From Candidatus Kapaibacterium sp. (lineage in GTDB: Bacteria > Bacteroidota > Ignavibacteria > Kapaibacteriales > UBA2268): a stretch of 12,184 nt of DNA. The notes under the pieces are model-generated. The model searched no databases and was not told the origin of the DNA. It saw only the letters and a program-made list of their open reading frames with translations. Location: assembly GCA_028691175.1 (NCBI GenBank), contig JAQUZU010000053.1, positions 1 through 12,184 on the forward strand, written 5' to 3'. Positions 1 to 8,099 of the stretch are shown here, in pieces. How positions within the stretch are numbered: position 1 is the stretch's first letter; each line of letters starts with the position of its first letter. Position numbers and translations under genes: made by a program.

Positions 1-230
1 ATTTCATCGTTATCGCGAATACCGCCGGTATTTTCAAAATAGAATTTTCGGTCAAAATACAGATAATCCTCATCGAAATCGCATACCGGGACAATCGCCG
101 GCTGATACGAATTTACGGTCTCCGGCAAGCGCAGTTTAGGTTCCTCGGCATCTTGTGCCCGCACAATCTGCGCTGCACAAGTAAAAGAAACACTAACCGC
201 TAATATTTTAAGTCTGTTACGCTTGTTCAT
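1..230 (-). CDS. Secreted PD40-like envelope protein, N-terminal part (runs off left edge)
   Basis: The minus strand reads from an ATG at 228-230 to the window edge without a stop, giving 76 codons. The first ~25 residues form a signal peptide: basic MNKRNR, a hydrophobic core, then an Ala-rich end with likely cleavage after VRA. The mature start is acidic and Pro-rich. Residues ~57-76 (LYFDRKFYFENTGGIRDNDE) resemble the first blade of PD40/WD40-like repeats that precede an OmpA-type domain in many Bacteroidota/Ignavibacteria envelope proteins. That match is from memory of the family, and the rest of the gene is missing. The ATG lies inside the end of the upstream phosphatase gene, with a 14-base overlap (217-230), so the two are probably translationally coupled. 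A secreted or periplasmic location is well supported; the exact function is not. Confidence 0.75.
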   Translation of the reverse strand, partial: MNKRNRLKILAVSVSFTCAAQIVRAQDAEEPKLRLPETVNSYQPAIVPVCDFDEDYLYFDRKFYFENTGGIRDNDE

Positions 231-1491
231 CACGTTTTATGACTACAATAGTTTTATCGTCGTTATAGTGAGATTCCACAGTAAATTTTTCGACAGCTTC
301 AATAATCAGCAGAGCAATATTTTTCGCAGACTCGGCATGATTTTTTTTGATAAGTTCGTGCAAACGCTCTTCGCCGAACTGTTCGCCATCGCGACTTTGC
401 GACTCGGTAATTCCATCAGTATACATTACGAGCACATCGCCCTGATGCATGCGAATATTTTCGATCCTGTATTTTTGATTTTCCATCAGCCCGAGAAGTC
501 CGCCGGTAGGATCCAAATGGACAAACGAATCAAGTTTCGGACGATAATGAATCGGAGCGCAATGTCCGGCATTTGCATAAAGCACCAGGCGATTTTGCGA
601 CAAATGAAGTTCGCAATAGCACAGCGTTACGAAGCGTTCAAAGACAAAAGTCCGCCAGACAAGTTTGTTTAATTTTGCAAATAGTTGCGAAAGCTTAGTT
701 CCGAAGCTCACTCCCATACGCAGTGCACCGGAGACAAACAGTGCCTGAATTGCCGCCGGAAGTCCTTTGCTGGCTGCATCTCCGACCACAATTCCGAGAC
801 GTTCCTCGTCACCATCTTCATTTTTTATATAATCAAAATAATCGCCTCCGACTTTCGAATCCGGAATACATACTCCATAAATATCGAAATCCGAGAATCG
901 ATATTTATGGTCCGGCAGGATATTCGCCTGAATTTCCGCAGCACGCTTTATGTCTTTGCGAATTTTCTCCTGCTCGTTTTGCGAAACAAGATTTTTAATC
1001 GCAGAAGTTGCAACTCCGCTAATAATAGTCAAAGTCTCGTAGAACGTCTCAGTTGATTCTTTTGCATTAAATCCGAGAATATACTGATAATATTTTTTGC
1101 CGTTGGATTTAATACGGTCACCGACTCCGGTAGCGGAATACATTCGGATACCGCTTTCCTTCAGCACCTCGTCCGTTTCTAATTTTACGTAAGTACGTCC
1201 CGCAGTAACTTTTGAAAAAAACGGATTATTTTCAATTTTCAGGGTATATCCATCGGGAATTTTGCTCATTTCGCCGTATTGAGAACGAAGTATATACGCT
1301 TTTTTCTCGGGAACAAATTCCCAGATTCGCCCTCCGACCAAGTCGAACTGATCGCTATCGACAACCGAAATTAGAAGATCGTTTAGCAAATCGCTTGCAT
1401 TTTTAAATTTTCCGTCGCTTAGGCTTTCAACTAACTTATATAGTTTCAATTGACTTACGACTTTAGCGTCTTCGGGCGTTTCGTTTGCCAT
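217..1491 (-). CDS. GAF-like sensor domain fused to SpoIIE/RsbU-type PP2C serine phosphatase
   Basis: This 424-residue protein has no signal peptide or membrane segment, so it is predicted to be cytosolic. Residues ~25-170 look like a GAF-type sensing domain, followed by a short helical linker (~170-190). From ~187 on is a SpoIIE-type PPM phosphatase. It starts with AAEIQANILP and keeps the metal-binding motifs VGGDYFD (D217, D220), VVGDAASKG (D238), YTDGITES (D359) and NDDKT (D411/D412). Family members dephosphorylate phosphoserine on STAS-domain anti-anti-sigma factors in partner-switching control of sigma factors or other outputs. No STAS protein or RsbW-like kinase is in this window, so the partner is unknown. 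The ATG abuts the dapA stop codon (TAAATG, no gap), and the 3' end overlaps the next gene by 14 bases, so it is almost certainly cotranscribed with both. The signal sensed by the N-terminal domain cannot be told from the sequence. Confidence 0.93.
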   Translation of the reverse strand: MANETPEDAKVVSQLKLYKLVESLSDGKFKNASDLLNDLLISVVDSDQFDLVGGRIWEFVPEKKAYILRSQYGEMSKIPDGYTLKIENNPFFSKVTAGRTYVKLETDEVLKESGIRMYSATGVGDRIKSNGKKYYQYILGFNAKESTETFYETLTIISGVATSAIKNLVSQNEQEKIRKDIKRAAEIQANILPDHKYRFSDFDIYGVCIPDSKVGGDYFDYIKNEDGDEERLGIVVGDAASKGLPAAIQALFVSGALRMGVSFGTKLSQLFAKLNKLVWRTFVFERFVTLCYCELHLSQNRLVLYANAGHCAPIHYRPKLDSFVHLDPTGGLLGLMENQKYRIENIRMHQGDVLVMYTDGITESQSRDGEQFGEERLHELIKKNHAESAKNIALLIIEAVEKFTVESHYNDDKTIVVIKRDEQA

Positions 1492-2388
1492 TTATTCGAT
1501 TATTCCAAGTTTTTTAAGTTCAACATTTAAAATATTTTTATTTGCTTTTGCTACCGGCACCATCGGCAAGCGGTAAACTTCTTTGCAGAATCCGAGTTGC
1601 GACATCACGTATTTTACCGGTCCCGGATTTGTTTCGATAAAGTTCAGTTTCATCAAATCGAAAATGCGATAGTGAATTTCGCGTGCTTTTGCATGTTCAC
1701 CATTGAGAGCATAGCTAACCATTTCAGAAAATTCTTTCGGCAAATAATTTGAAATAGTTGAGATAACGCCACGTCCGCCAACCATTATAAGCGGCAAAGT
1801 AAACGAGTCATCGCCGGAGAGAACGGCAAATTTCGCCGGAGCGTCTTTTACAATCTGCATCATCTGCTCGATATTTCCGGACGCCTCTTTGCAAGCTGCG
1901 ATATTTTCGAAATCATTTGCGAGTTTGACCATAGTTTCCGGTAGCATATTTACGGAAGAACGTCCCGGAATATTATAAATAATAATTGGCAAACCTTTTG
2001 CTTGCTCGGCAACAAGGCGGTAATGTTCATACAGTCCGAACTGAGTCGGTTTATTGTAATACGGCATAACCACCAAAGCGGCGTCAGCACCAAGTTCCTG
2101 CGCAAGGACAGTGTTGTCGCAAGTGGATTTAGTTTCGTTCGTGCCCGTTCCGGCAATAATTTTTATTCTACCTTTCGCAATTTCAACTGCTTTCACAAGT
2201 AGTGCAGTTTTTTCGTTAAATGTCAGAGCGAAATTTTCGCCTGTAGAAGCACCAACAACCACTCCGGTAACGCCGTTTGCAATTTGGAATTCGAGAATTT
2301 TTTCGAACGCATCAAAATCTACCTCGCCACTTGCGAGAAACGGCGTAACGAGAGCCGTGAAAGTACCTTGTAGCCAATTAGTAGTCAT
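1492..2388 (-). CDS. dapA: 4-hydroxy-tetrahydrodipicolinate synthase
   Basis: DapA condenses pyruvate with aspartate semialdehyde, the first committed step to diaminopimelate and lysine, in the cytosol. The 298-residue product has the usual family length and starts MTTNWLQGTFTALVTPF. Visible motifs are the substrate loop GASTGEN (48-52), MPYYNKPTQ (Y110/Y111), IYNIPGRSSVNM (Y138 and R143, equivalent to the E. coli Tyr133/Arg138 region) and the Schiff-base lysine K167 in CKEASGN. The loop reads GASTGE where most DapA proteins have GTTGE; the Ser/Thr pair is kept. An in-frame ATG exists 48 bases upstream (2436), but its extra residues do not resemble DapA and it lies inside the inverted repeat, so I chose 2388. 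The gene heads the run dapA - phosphatase - PD40 protein. Related aldolases (N-acetylneuraminate lyase and others) share the fold, but the motif set favours DapA. Confidence 0.95.
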   Translation of the reverse strand: MTTNWLQGTFTALVTPFLASGEVDFDAFEKILEFQIANGVTGVVVGASTGENFALTFNEKTALLVKAVEIAKGRIKIIAGTGTNETKSTCDNTVLAQELGADAALVVMPYYNKPTQFGLYEHYRLVAEQAKGLPIIIYNIPGRSSVNMLPETMVKLANDFENIAACKEASGNIEQMMQIVKDAPAKFAVLSGDDSFTLPLIMVGGRGVISTISNYLPKEFSEMVSYALNGEHAKAREIHYRIFDLMKLNFIETNPGPVKYVMSQLGFCKEVYRLPMVPVAKANKNILNVELKKLGIIE

Positions 2389-2415
2389 ATTTTTTATTTC
2401 ATTAGTCCATAAAAA

Positions 2416-2447
2416 TTGCAGAATATAATATAACATATATTCTGCAA
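2416..2447. repeat. Perfect 12-base inverted repeat upstream of dapA
   Basis: Arms TTGCAGAATATA (2416-2427) and TATATTCTGCAA (2436-2447) are exact reverse complements around an 8-base spacer, 28 bases before the dapA ATG. Read on the minus strand, the stem is followed by five T, so it may terminate transcription of the large upstream envelope gene. It also coincides with the best dapA promoter candidate, so it may instead, or also, be an operator. The stem has only three G/C bases per arm, which is weak for a terminator. Confidence 0.7.
2420..2447 (-). promoter_or_regulatory. Candidate dapA promoter
   Basis: On the minus strand, TTG (2447-2445) is followed after 17 bases by TATATTCT (2427-2420), about 31 bases before the dapA ATG. 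The layout resembles the TTG / TAnnTTT pairs seen upstream of other genes in the window, though the spacer is shorter. Both boxes lie inside the arms of the inverted repeat, so the same pair also reads on the plus strand. The assignment is tentative. Confidence 0.35.
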
Positions 2448-2483
2448 AAATAAAAATATTTTCGTTATTTTACGCCATTTTCA

Positions 2484-5400
2484 TTAAAAATCATAGCCCA
2501 ACGAGAACAAATAGCGTGGTTTTGACCAATTTACGCGCTCGTTGCGCCATGCGATATCTAATTTAAACGGTAAGCCAAGCAGATATGCACGAACACCGAT
2601 TCCGGCACTCATTTGCAAATCTTTCGGTACTTTTACACCATATTCATTAACTGTTGACGAGTGGAAATTCGACAAATCGCCCGACCAAGCTCCACCCATA
2701 TCGAAGAAGAAGGAGCCCATTACGCCCTGCATCAGTACCGGAACAGGTCCGGCAAGTATCGCCTGAAACAGCGGGAAGCGAAGTTCGAAGTTCGTAAGGA
2801 AGTAGCGCGTACCACTCAGCGAACCGATGTTCCATCCACGCAGTGGCGATGCAAACTGCATAAATACAAAATCCTCCGGCGAATCAAGCGGAATGTAGTT
2901 GTTTTCGTACTCATAGTTGAACCAATTGTCCGTGCCACCAATATTGAATTTACGATTATCCGATCCAATCGACGCGGCAAAAGTTCCGCGCGATGCAAAT
3001 GTCAAATAGTCAAACAGAGTGAAATAATGTCTGAAATCGCCCTCAACGATCAGGAAACTTTCGGTTTTGCTTCCGATTTTCGGCGACGCCTTTACGCCGA
3101 AATTCCAGCGCGAGCCACTTGCCGGAGCGAACCAGCCATAGAGCACATCATCATGCACAAAGTGAAGTTCCGGAACCACAAGAAAGCGCGACTCGCTCGC
3201 AATATTCGTATTTTCGACATTTTCCATGCTTGTAGCGTATAAATTCGTGTTAAATTCCAAGCGATTAAAGCGATTAAACGGCAATGCCGCAGTCAGTGTT
3301 AATCCAAAATTTCTGAATCTGTAATAGTAGTTATCGCGCCGCAAAACATACGCCGCATTTTGAAATAGGCTAACCGAATAATCAATAATATGCGGCAAAT
3401 ATTGATACGACAACATAATATTGCTATTGCGCAAATCGCGATAGAGATTTGCTTCTACATAAATCAGATTATCGCCCATAATATCGCTGAATTGTGCCGC
3501 AGCACTTCCAGCAAAACCGTAATATGTGCTGTATCCCGGATTTCCCATCACGCCGTCTAACGAGAAATTAACTTTATAGTCGTGCTCAACAAAATTTGAA
3601 TCGTTTATATTCGCCAAATGTTCCGCTTCCGGCAGATCCGCAGCGGCATCCGGATTACGAACCACGAATTGCGGTTTATCCATTTTAACGCGAAAGTTTC
3701 CGTACTGCATTTGTTGCGGTTCGCTCTCGGAGGAATTTGCAGGTTCTTCGACGTCCGCAATTTGAGGAATTACCTCTGCCGCAAGAGTCGAAGCCCGGAA
3801 TTTAGTGAGTGGCAGAACGTCTCCCTCGACCGTCATGTCCAACGGGTATTTCAACATAAATATATCGATTGCACCACCATTCATGGAGGCAAAAGCCAGC
3901 CGGCTGCCGTCTCTGCTGATTGAAAGTTGCGTAATTCCGGTCAGCGAATTTGTGCGCGGTCGAACAACTCCGGTCGCAAAATTATACGAATAAACATTGC
4001 CGATACCGTTTTTATCGGATACGAACAGGATATTCGAACCATCGCCGGCAACACTGATAGACGAAATATTTCCGCCTAAGTCGTGCGTAATGCGTTGGAT
4101 ATTTCGAGATTCAATATCCAGCGAATAAATATCTGTAGCCTGATAGTCGATCTGCCATATTTTCACATTGCTTTCCGGCGTAAGATTGTCTTTTCTGTCG
4201 GAAATAAAATAAATTTGCTTCGAGTCAATCGACCACTGCGGTGCGTTATCGAAGAACGGATCGTTCGTGAGTTGCGTAACATTTTTTGTTTTGAAATCAT
4301 AAAGGTAGAGATCGCCATAGCATGTTTTTATGCCGTTAAAGCATAAATATTTTCCGTCCGGAGACCACACAACCGATGATATTGAGCAAAATCCGAGTTT
4401 AAGTTTTTCGTAATCGCCGTTTTTCTCATTTACGATAAAAATTGCGTCCTCTCCGCCGGCTTTTGCCGAGACAGCCAGAAATTTTCCGTCCGGAGACCAC
4501 GAAATTCCCGGCGTATAGAGGTTCAATTCTTCGAAATCCTGCGTGCGGAAGCTAGATACGAGTTTGCGCGGTTTTTCGGGTTCGCGATCATCTTTTCTTT
4601 TTTTCGGGTCTATATCGCGCACATAGATGCCGTAAAGTCCGTCAGCATCTGAAATATATGCCATTTTACTGCCATCGGGCGAAATTGCCGGCGACGAATT
4701 ATAGAATGTATTTTCTTTTTTATGATTAGTTATGCTCTGTGCGTAGTCGGTTGGCTCTTTAAATTTTTCGACATCAGGCCAGTAATACTTTTTCAGGTCT
4801 TTCGCCCACATATCGGAAAATTCCTCGTATTTCATCTTAAAAACTGTCGTAAACGCTTGATCGAGCGAAAAACCGAGACGGACTTTCTGGATCAGTTCGG
4901 CAATTTTTTCTTCGCCGTATTTTTCTGCTATGTACCAATAAAAAGTCTGCCCGCCACGATACGCGAGATAATTATTCATGTAATTCAGGCCGCGGATTCG
5001 CTCGCTGATCGCAAGATCGCGAATAAACATATCATTCTGCGCGTCCTGCCCGCCCTGGCTGGCATATTCGGCAAGTCCCTCGTTCATATATAGCGGAAAT
5101 TCGATATTCTGCCCGGTTTGAACTGCGGTCTGGAAAGTGCCGCCATACAGATATTGATTTAAAACAGCATGCACCAACTCATGGTGAACTACATGCCGGA
5201 AGTTTCCGTATTCGCCGAAAAACGGCAATACGACGCGGTTTTTGAAAAGTTCGGTTACGCCCTGAATACCTTCGCTCATATATTGACTAATCACGTTGGT
5301 CTGCTGGAAATCGTTTTGCGAATTATATACAAGAATCGGAATTCGACTGTTTACGCGGAATTTCAGCAGGTTAGAGATTTTTTGCAAAGCCTTTTCGGCT

Positions 5401-5597
5401 TCTACAGCAGTAAAATCGGCTAGATATTTCGAGCCTTTGTCATAATATATATCAAAATTGCTCGTACTGATATATTTCCAATCGAAAGTGCGGTATTGCA
5501 CTTTGTTTTTTCCGAATTGCACTGCCGATGCCGGATAAGCACTCATCACACACAATGCTGAAAACAATATCGCACAAAAACATTTATTTATCTTCAT
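2484..5597 (-). CDS. Outer-membrane protein: MA-type metallopeptidase domain + PD40 propeller + BamA-like barrel
   Basis: This 1037-residue exported protein has three parts. A signal peptide (1-25, ending ASA) is followed by a peptidase-MA-like domain (~35-275) with a zinc motif HELVH (H139, E140, H143) and a likely third ligand in NEGLAEY (E173). Next come about six PD40 (TolB-like) propeller blades (~300-585), with repeated SPDGK-type turns at ~306, 368, 412, 455, 518 and 561. An acidic, Pro/Ser-rich linker (~605-665) leads to a C-terminal beta-barrel (~675-1037) that looks like a BamA/Omp85 surface-antigen domain and ends in Phe, as outer-membrane barrels do. Related tri-domain proteins are, to my knowledge, found in Ignavibacteria-like genomes, where they are annotated as TolB or BamA-family proteins without a defined role. 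The active-site residues look intact, so proteolysis is possible but unproven. A modest ribosome-binding site (AAAGGA) precedes the ATG. The gene appears monocistronic. Confidence 0.9.
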   Translation of the reverse strand: MKINKCFCAILFSALCVMSAYPASAVQFGKNKVQYRTFDWKYISTSNFDIYYDKGSKYLADFTAVEAEKALQKISNLLKFRVNSRIPILVYNSQNDFQQTNVISQYMSEGIQGVTELFKNRVVLPFFGEYGNFRHVVHHELVHAVLNQYLYGGTFQTAVQTGQNIEFPLYMNEGLAEYASQGGQDAQNDMFIRDLAISERIRGLNYMNNYLAYRGGQTFYWYIAEKYGEEKIAELIQKVRLGFSLDQAFTTVFKMKYEEFSDMWAKDLKKYYWPDVEKFKEPTDYAQSITNHKKENTFYNSSPAISPDGSKMAYISDADGLYGIYVRDIDPKKRKDDREPEKPRKLVSSFRTQDFEELNLYTPGISWSPDGKFLAVSAKAGGEDAIFIVNEKNGDYEKLKLGFCSISSVVWSPDGKYLCFNGIKTCYGDLYLYDFKTKNVTQLTNDPFFDNAPQWSIDSKQIYFISDRKDNLTPESNVKIWQIDYQATDIYSLDIESRNIQRITHDLGGNISSISVAGDGSNILFVSDKNGIGNVYSYNFATGVVRPRTNSLTGITQLSISRDGSRLAFASMNGGAIDIFMLKYPLDMTVEGDVLPLTKFRASTLAAEVIPQIADVEEPANSSESEPQQMQYGNFRVKMDKPQFVVRNPDAAADLPEAEHLANINDSNFVEHDYKVNFSLDGVMGNPGYSTYYGFAGSAAAQFSDIMGDNLIYVEANLYRDLRNSNIMLSYQYLPHIIDYSVSLFQNAAYVLRRDNYYYRFRNFGLTLTAALPFNRFNRLEFNTNLYATSMENVENTNIASESRFLVVPELHFVHDDVLYGWFAPASGSRWNFGVKASPKIGSKTESFLIVEGDFRHYFTLFDYLTFASRGTFAASIGSDNRKFNIGGTDNWFNYEYENNYIPLDSPEDFVFMQFASPLRGWNIGSLSGTRYFLTNFELRFPLFQAILAGPVPVLMQGVMGSFFFDMGGAWSGDLSNFHSSTVNEYGVKVPKDLQMSAGIGVRAYLLGLPFKLDIAWRNERVNWSKPRYLFSLGYDF

Positions 5598-5846
5598 ATT
5601 TTTCCTTTTCAGTATTTCCGATTTTGTGGACGTTTAAACCGCCATATTATTAGACATTATTTTTCGTTTTTGGTTACTTGAAAAATAAAAAAAACTGCAG
5701 GTCCGGCAATTTATCCGCTGTTCCGTACCTCGTGGGAGAAAAAAGCATACGACAGAACGGATTTGCATGCATATTTTTTGGCACGCATATTGTTGTAATA
5801 ACCTTGAAAAAAATAGTTAACTTACACTTCTCGAAGGAGGCAGTAC
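5598..5846. other. Divergent intergenic region
   Basis: This 249-base, mostly AT-rich region separates the large minus-strand envelope gene from the plus-strand barrel gene. It holds a near-perfect direct repeat (GCATGCATATT at 5765-5775, GCACGCATATT at 5781-5791) just upstream of the plus-strand promoter candidate. I see no convincing promoter for the minus-strand gene and no small gene or RNA. Confidence 0.6.
5790..5821 (+). promoter_or_regulatory. Candidate promoter of the barrel/LRR gene pair
   Basis: TTG (5790-5792) is followed after 21 bases by TAGTTAAC (5814-5821), 25 bases before the ATG. A second TTG at 5793-5795 gives an 18-base spacer. The arrangement matches the TTG / TAnnTT layout upstream of the ALDH, lipoprotein and birA genes. 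Confidence 0.4.
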
Positions 5847-7004
5847 ATGAAAAAATTAATTCGAAACACGCTGGTCGCGTTTTTCTCGCTGGCAGCCGGA
5901 ACCTGTGCACTCTGTGCAGCAACGCCGATAGTCGAGCTTCCGCCAATGCCGAATAATGAAGAATTCGAACAGTTAGAAGACATCGAAGAACTTTATTACG
6001 CTAAAATTCTGGACTATTTCGAAATCGGTGCAATGTATGAAGCGCAAATCAAATTTGCCGGCGAAAAACCGAAAGTAACGCTTGCCGTACCGACAAAAGA
6101 CGATCTTGAATCAACAGAAATCGAGGTTTTGCAAAAGTATTACAGCGTTGCCAACAAGTTGAAAAAGCAAGTGCTTAACTTGCCGGAAGGCGAAGGCGCA
6201 GTAAAAATCAAAGACTTGCAGGAGCAACTCCGCAAAGTGCAAAACGAAAGAAACAAACTCGCCGACGAGGGGTTCCGCAGTTCGCTGGAAGCCGAAAACA
6301 CGGACTTTTATCGCAACCGCTACGAGGAACTTGTCCGACAAATCGAGGAATTGCGTCTCGAAGTCGATGCTCGCAGCGATGCCTATAATCGCACGTTGGT
6401 AAATGCCTACAAGACTTATCAAAAACTCGACAATCAACTATATCCGGTATTCGCACTTTCAATTTTCGGCACGCAATACGACTTCGGAGTAGACAACTTA
6501 AACGAGCGATTTTCGCCGGGTGTTGCATTGAATTTCACTCCCGGAAAGTTTTTCGGATTCGGGCGTTTTCTTAGTATATGGGCAGATTACTCGCACATAA
6601 CAAATGAAATCAAACTAAATCGCGAGCGTGAAATCACCACTGCAACTAATCGTTTTTCGCTCGGACTATTGCTGAACGTATATCTCGACAAAGTTCTGAA
6701 CCTCGAAAATATTGAGCCGCATATTTCGCTCGGACTCGGCTATTTCCATGCAAATCAAACGGTTGGCAACACCGAAATTACCGATTACTCAACTTATGGC
6801 AATTCAATCAAAATCGAAGCCGGTGTGCGGAATTTTAGTTCATACTTTCCGTTCGAAATCTATGCCGACGTAAATTTCAACAAATACAACAAGCAATTAC
6901 ATATGCTTGGAAATTCCGAAATCGACAAGGGCAAACCGTGGATTACGAATTTCTCGGTCGGAATCAGACTGCCACTCTGGCAAAAACTAAAAGAATTACC
7001 GTAA
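5847..7004 (+). CDS. Secreted coiled-coil and beta-barrel protein, unknown function
   Basis: I do not recognise a named family for this 385-residue protein. It begins with a clear signal peptide (MKKLIRNTLVAFFSLAAGTC..., likely cut near residue 24-25). Residues ~90-195 are rich in Glu, Lys, Arg and Leu with heptad-like spacing, most strongly at 118-175, indicating a long alpha-helical coiled coil. From ~200 to the end, alternating hydrophobic and aromatic strands with Gly/Asn turns (VFALSIFGTQYDFGV, FLSIWADYSH, PHISLGLGYFHA, FEIYADVNFNKY, FSVGIRLPLW) suggest an eight-stranded-type outer-membrane barrel. A strong ribosome-binding site AAGGAGG (5834-5840) sits 6 bases before the ATG. The LRR gene follows 15 bases after the stop, so the two are probably one operon. 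A periplasmic coiled coil anchored by a small barrel could tether or scaffold envelope partners; this is inference only. Confidence 0.85.
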   Translation: MKKLIRNTLVAFFSLAAGTCALCAATPIVELPPMPNNEEFEQLEDIEELYYAKILDYFEIGAMYEAQIKFAGEKPKVTLAVPTKDDLESTEIEVLQKYYSVANKLKKQVLNLPEGEGAVKIKDLQEQLRKVQNERNKLADEGFRSSLEAENTDFYRNRYEELVRQIEELRLEVDARSDAYNRTLVNAYKTYQKLDNQLYPVFALSIFGTQYDFGVDNLNERFSPGVALNFTPGKFFGFGRFLSIWADYSHITNEIKLNREREITTATNRFSLGLLLNVYLDKVLNLENIEPHISLGLGYFHANQTVGNTEITDYSTYGNSIKIEAGVRNFSSYFPFEIYADVNFNKYNKQLHMLGNSEIDKGKPWITNFSVGIRLPLWQKLKELP

Positions 7005-7019
7005 GCAGGAGAGACAATC

Positions 7020-8066
7020 ATGAAAAAATCTATCTATTTTATCCTGCCATTGGCACTCGCGACACTGTTTTCCGGCGTTACAGCGGCATCGTATCACCCT
7101 GACCGCCTGCCGAACCGGTCTACAGAAAAATACGGTACAAAGCACAAAGCAGTTCGTCACCATCGCCATTCAAAAAAGCAGGCGAAACACTCGCACGATA
7201 AAATTTTCTATTCGGCAAAATTCGCCGAAGCAATTCGTATGCAGAAACTTGCAAACACATACCGCGAGGTTGAAGATTTCGATAATGCAATCAGATATCT
7301 CGACCGCAGCCGGAAGGTTTTGCTCCAATTTTCGAAGGATTTTTCTGCCCGCTACTGGCTCGCAGTAAATGACGAAATGCTCGGCTACGTCTATCGCGAT
7401 ATGGACGATATTCCGAACGCAAAAAAATATATCAAGCGAGCACTCGACGTTTTCACCGTTATAATCAAGCAAGACGATGGAACTCCGCTTCCGCTCGAAT
7501 TGATTTATCGCGAACTTGATTCGCCGAATGTCGAATATGTTTCTACTCCGCCGCCGGTTATCTCATGTAAGGGTGCTTCGGACGGACGAATCGTAAACTA
7601 TGACAATCAAAAATTACAGTCTCTGCCGATACTTGCGGACGATATTGAAAATTTGAGTTTATCGGGTAATCGTTTTAAAGAAATTCCGGCGGGACTATAT
7701 TCGCTCGAAAATCTGGCTGTGCTGAACCTTTCGCACAATAAACTTCGCGACGCAAATTTATTTTTCAAATCGGCTCGCGATTTAGTTTGGCTGGATCTTT
7801 CGAACAACCGCATTCGCACTCTTTCCGGCGATTTCTCTAAAATGCAGAATTTGCGTTATTTAGATTTATCGAACAATTCGCTAAAAACTCTGCCGGAGGG
7901 ATTGGAAAAACTTAAATCGTTGGAAACACTGAAGTTGCGCGGAAACAAAATTCCGTTTGACGTTATTTCTAATCTAATTCGTCAGTTGCCGAAAGCAAAT
8001 ATCGAACATGATATTTACGAATTGAAAAAGCCACAGACAACGATACAGGAAGACGTCGAAGAATAA
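7020..8066 (+). CDS. Secreted His-rich, TPR-like and leucine-rich-repeat protein
   Basis: This 348-residue protein has a signal peptide (1-22, ending VTAA), so it is predicted to act outside the cytoplasm. Residues 41-59 form a short basic His-rich segment (HHRHSKKQAKHSH within it) that could bind metal. Residues ~65-150 look like two or three tetratricopeptide-type helical hairpins (for example YREVEDFDNAIRYLDRS and DMDDIPNAKKYIKRALDVF). After a Pro-rich linker come about five 23-residue leucine-rich repeats (~209-315) with the LxxLxLSxNxL pattern, for example LVWLDLSNNRIRTLSG and LRYLDLSNNSLKTLPEG. TPR and LRR domains both bind proteins, so a scaffold or adhesion role is likely, but no enzyme motif is present and the function is unknown. 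The ribosome-binding site AGGAGAG (7007-7013) lies between it and the barrel gene 15 bases upstream, which indicates coexpression. Confidence 0.88.
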   Translation: MKKSIYFILPLALATLFSGVTAASYHPDRLPNRSTEKYGTKHKAVRHHRHSKKQAKHSHDKIFYSAKFAEAIRMQKLANTYREVEDFDNAIRYLDRSRKVLLQFSKDFSARYWLAVNDEMLGYVYRDMDDIPNAKKYIKRALDVFTVIIKQDDGTPLPLELIYRELDSPNVEYVSTPPPVISCKGASDGRIVNYDNQKLQSLPILADDIENLSLSGNRFKEIPAGLYSLENLAVLNLSHNKLRDANLFFKSARDLVWLDLSNNRIRTLSGDFSKMQNLRYLDLSNNSLKTLPEGLEKLKSLETLKLRGNKIPFDVISNLIRQLPKANIEHDIYELKKPQTTIQEDVEE

Positions 8067-8099
8067 TTCGGCATCATATTAACGCATTTAAGGATTCAC

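Noticed and set aside
2389..2436. Upstream in-frame ATG for dapA (16 extra residues)
   Set aside because: The extra residues are hydrophobic and unlike DapA, and the codon lies in the inverted repeat/promoter region; 2388 gives the standard family start.
2661..3242. 193-codon open frame on the plus strand inside the large envelope gene
   Set aside because: It is antisense to a well-supported barrel coding region, has no family features, and is best explained as a shadow of codon bias.
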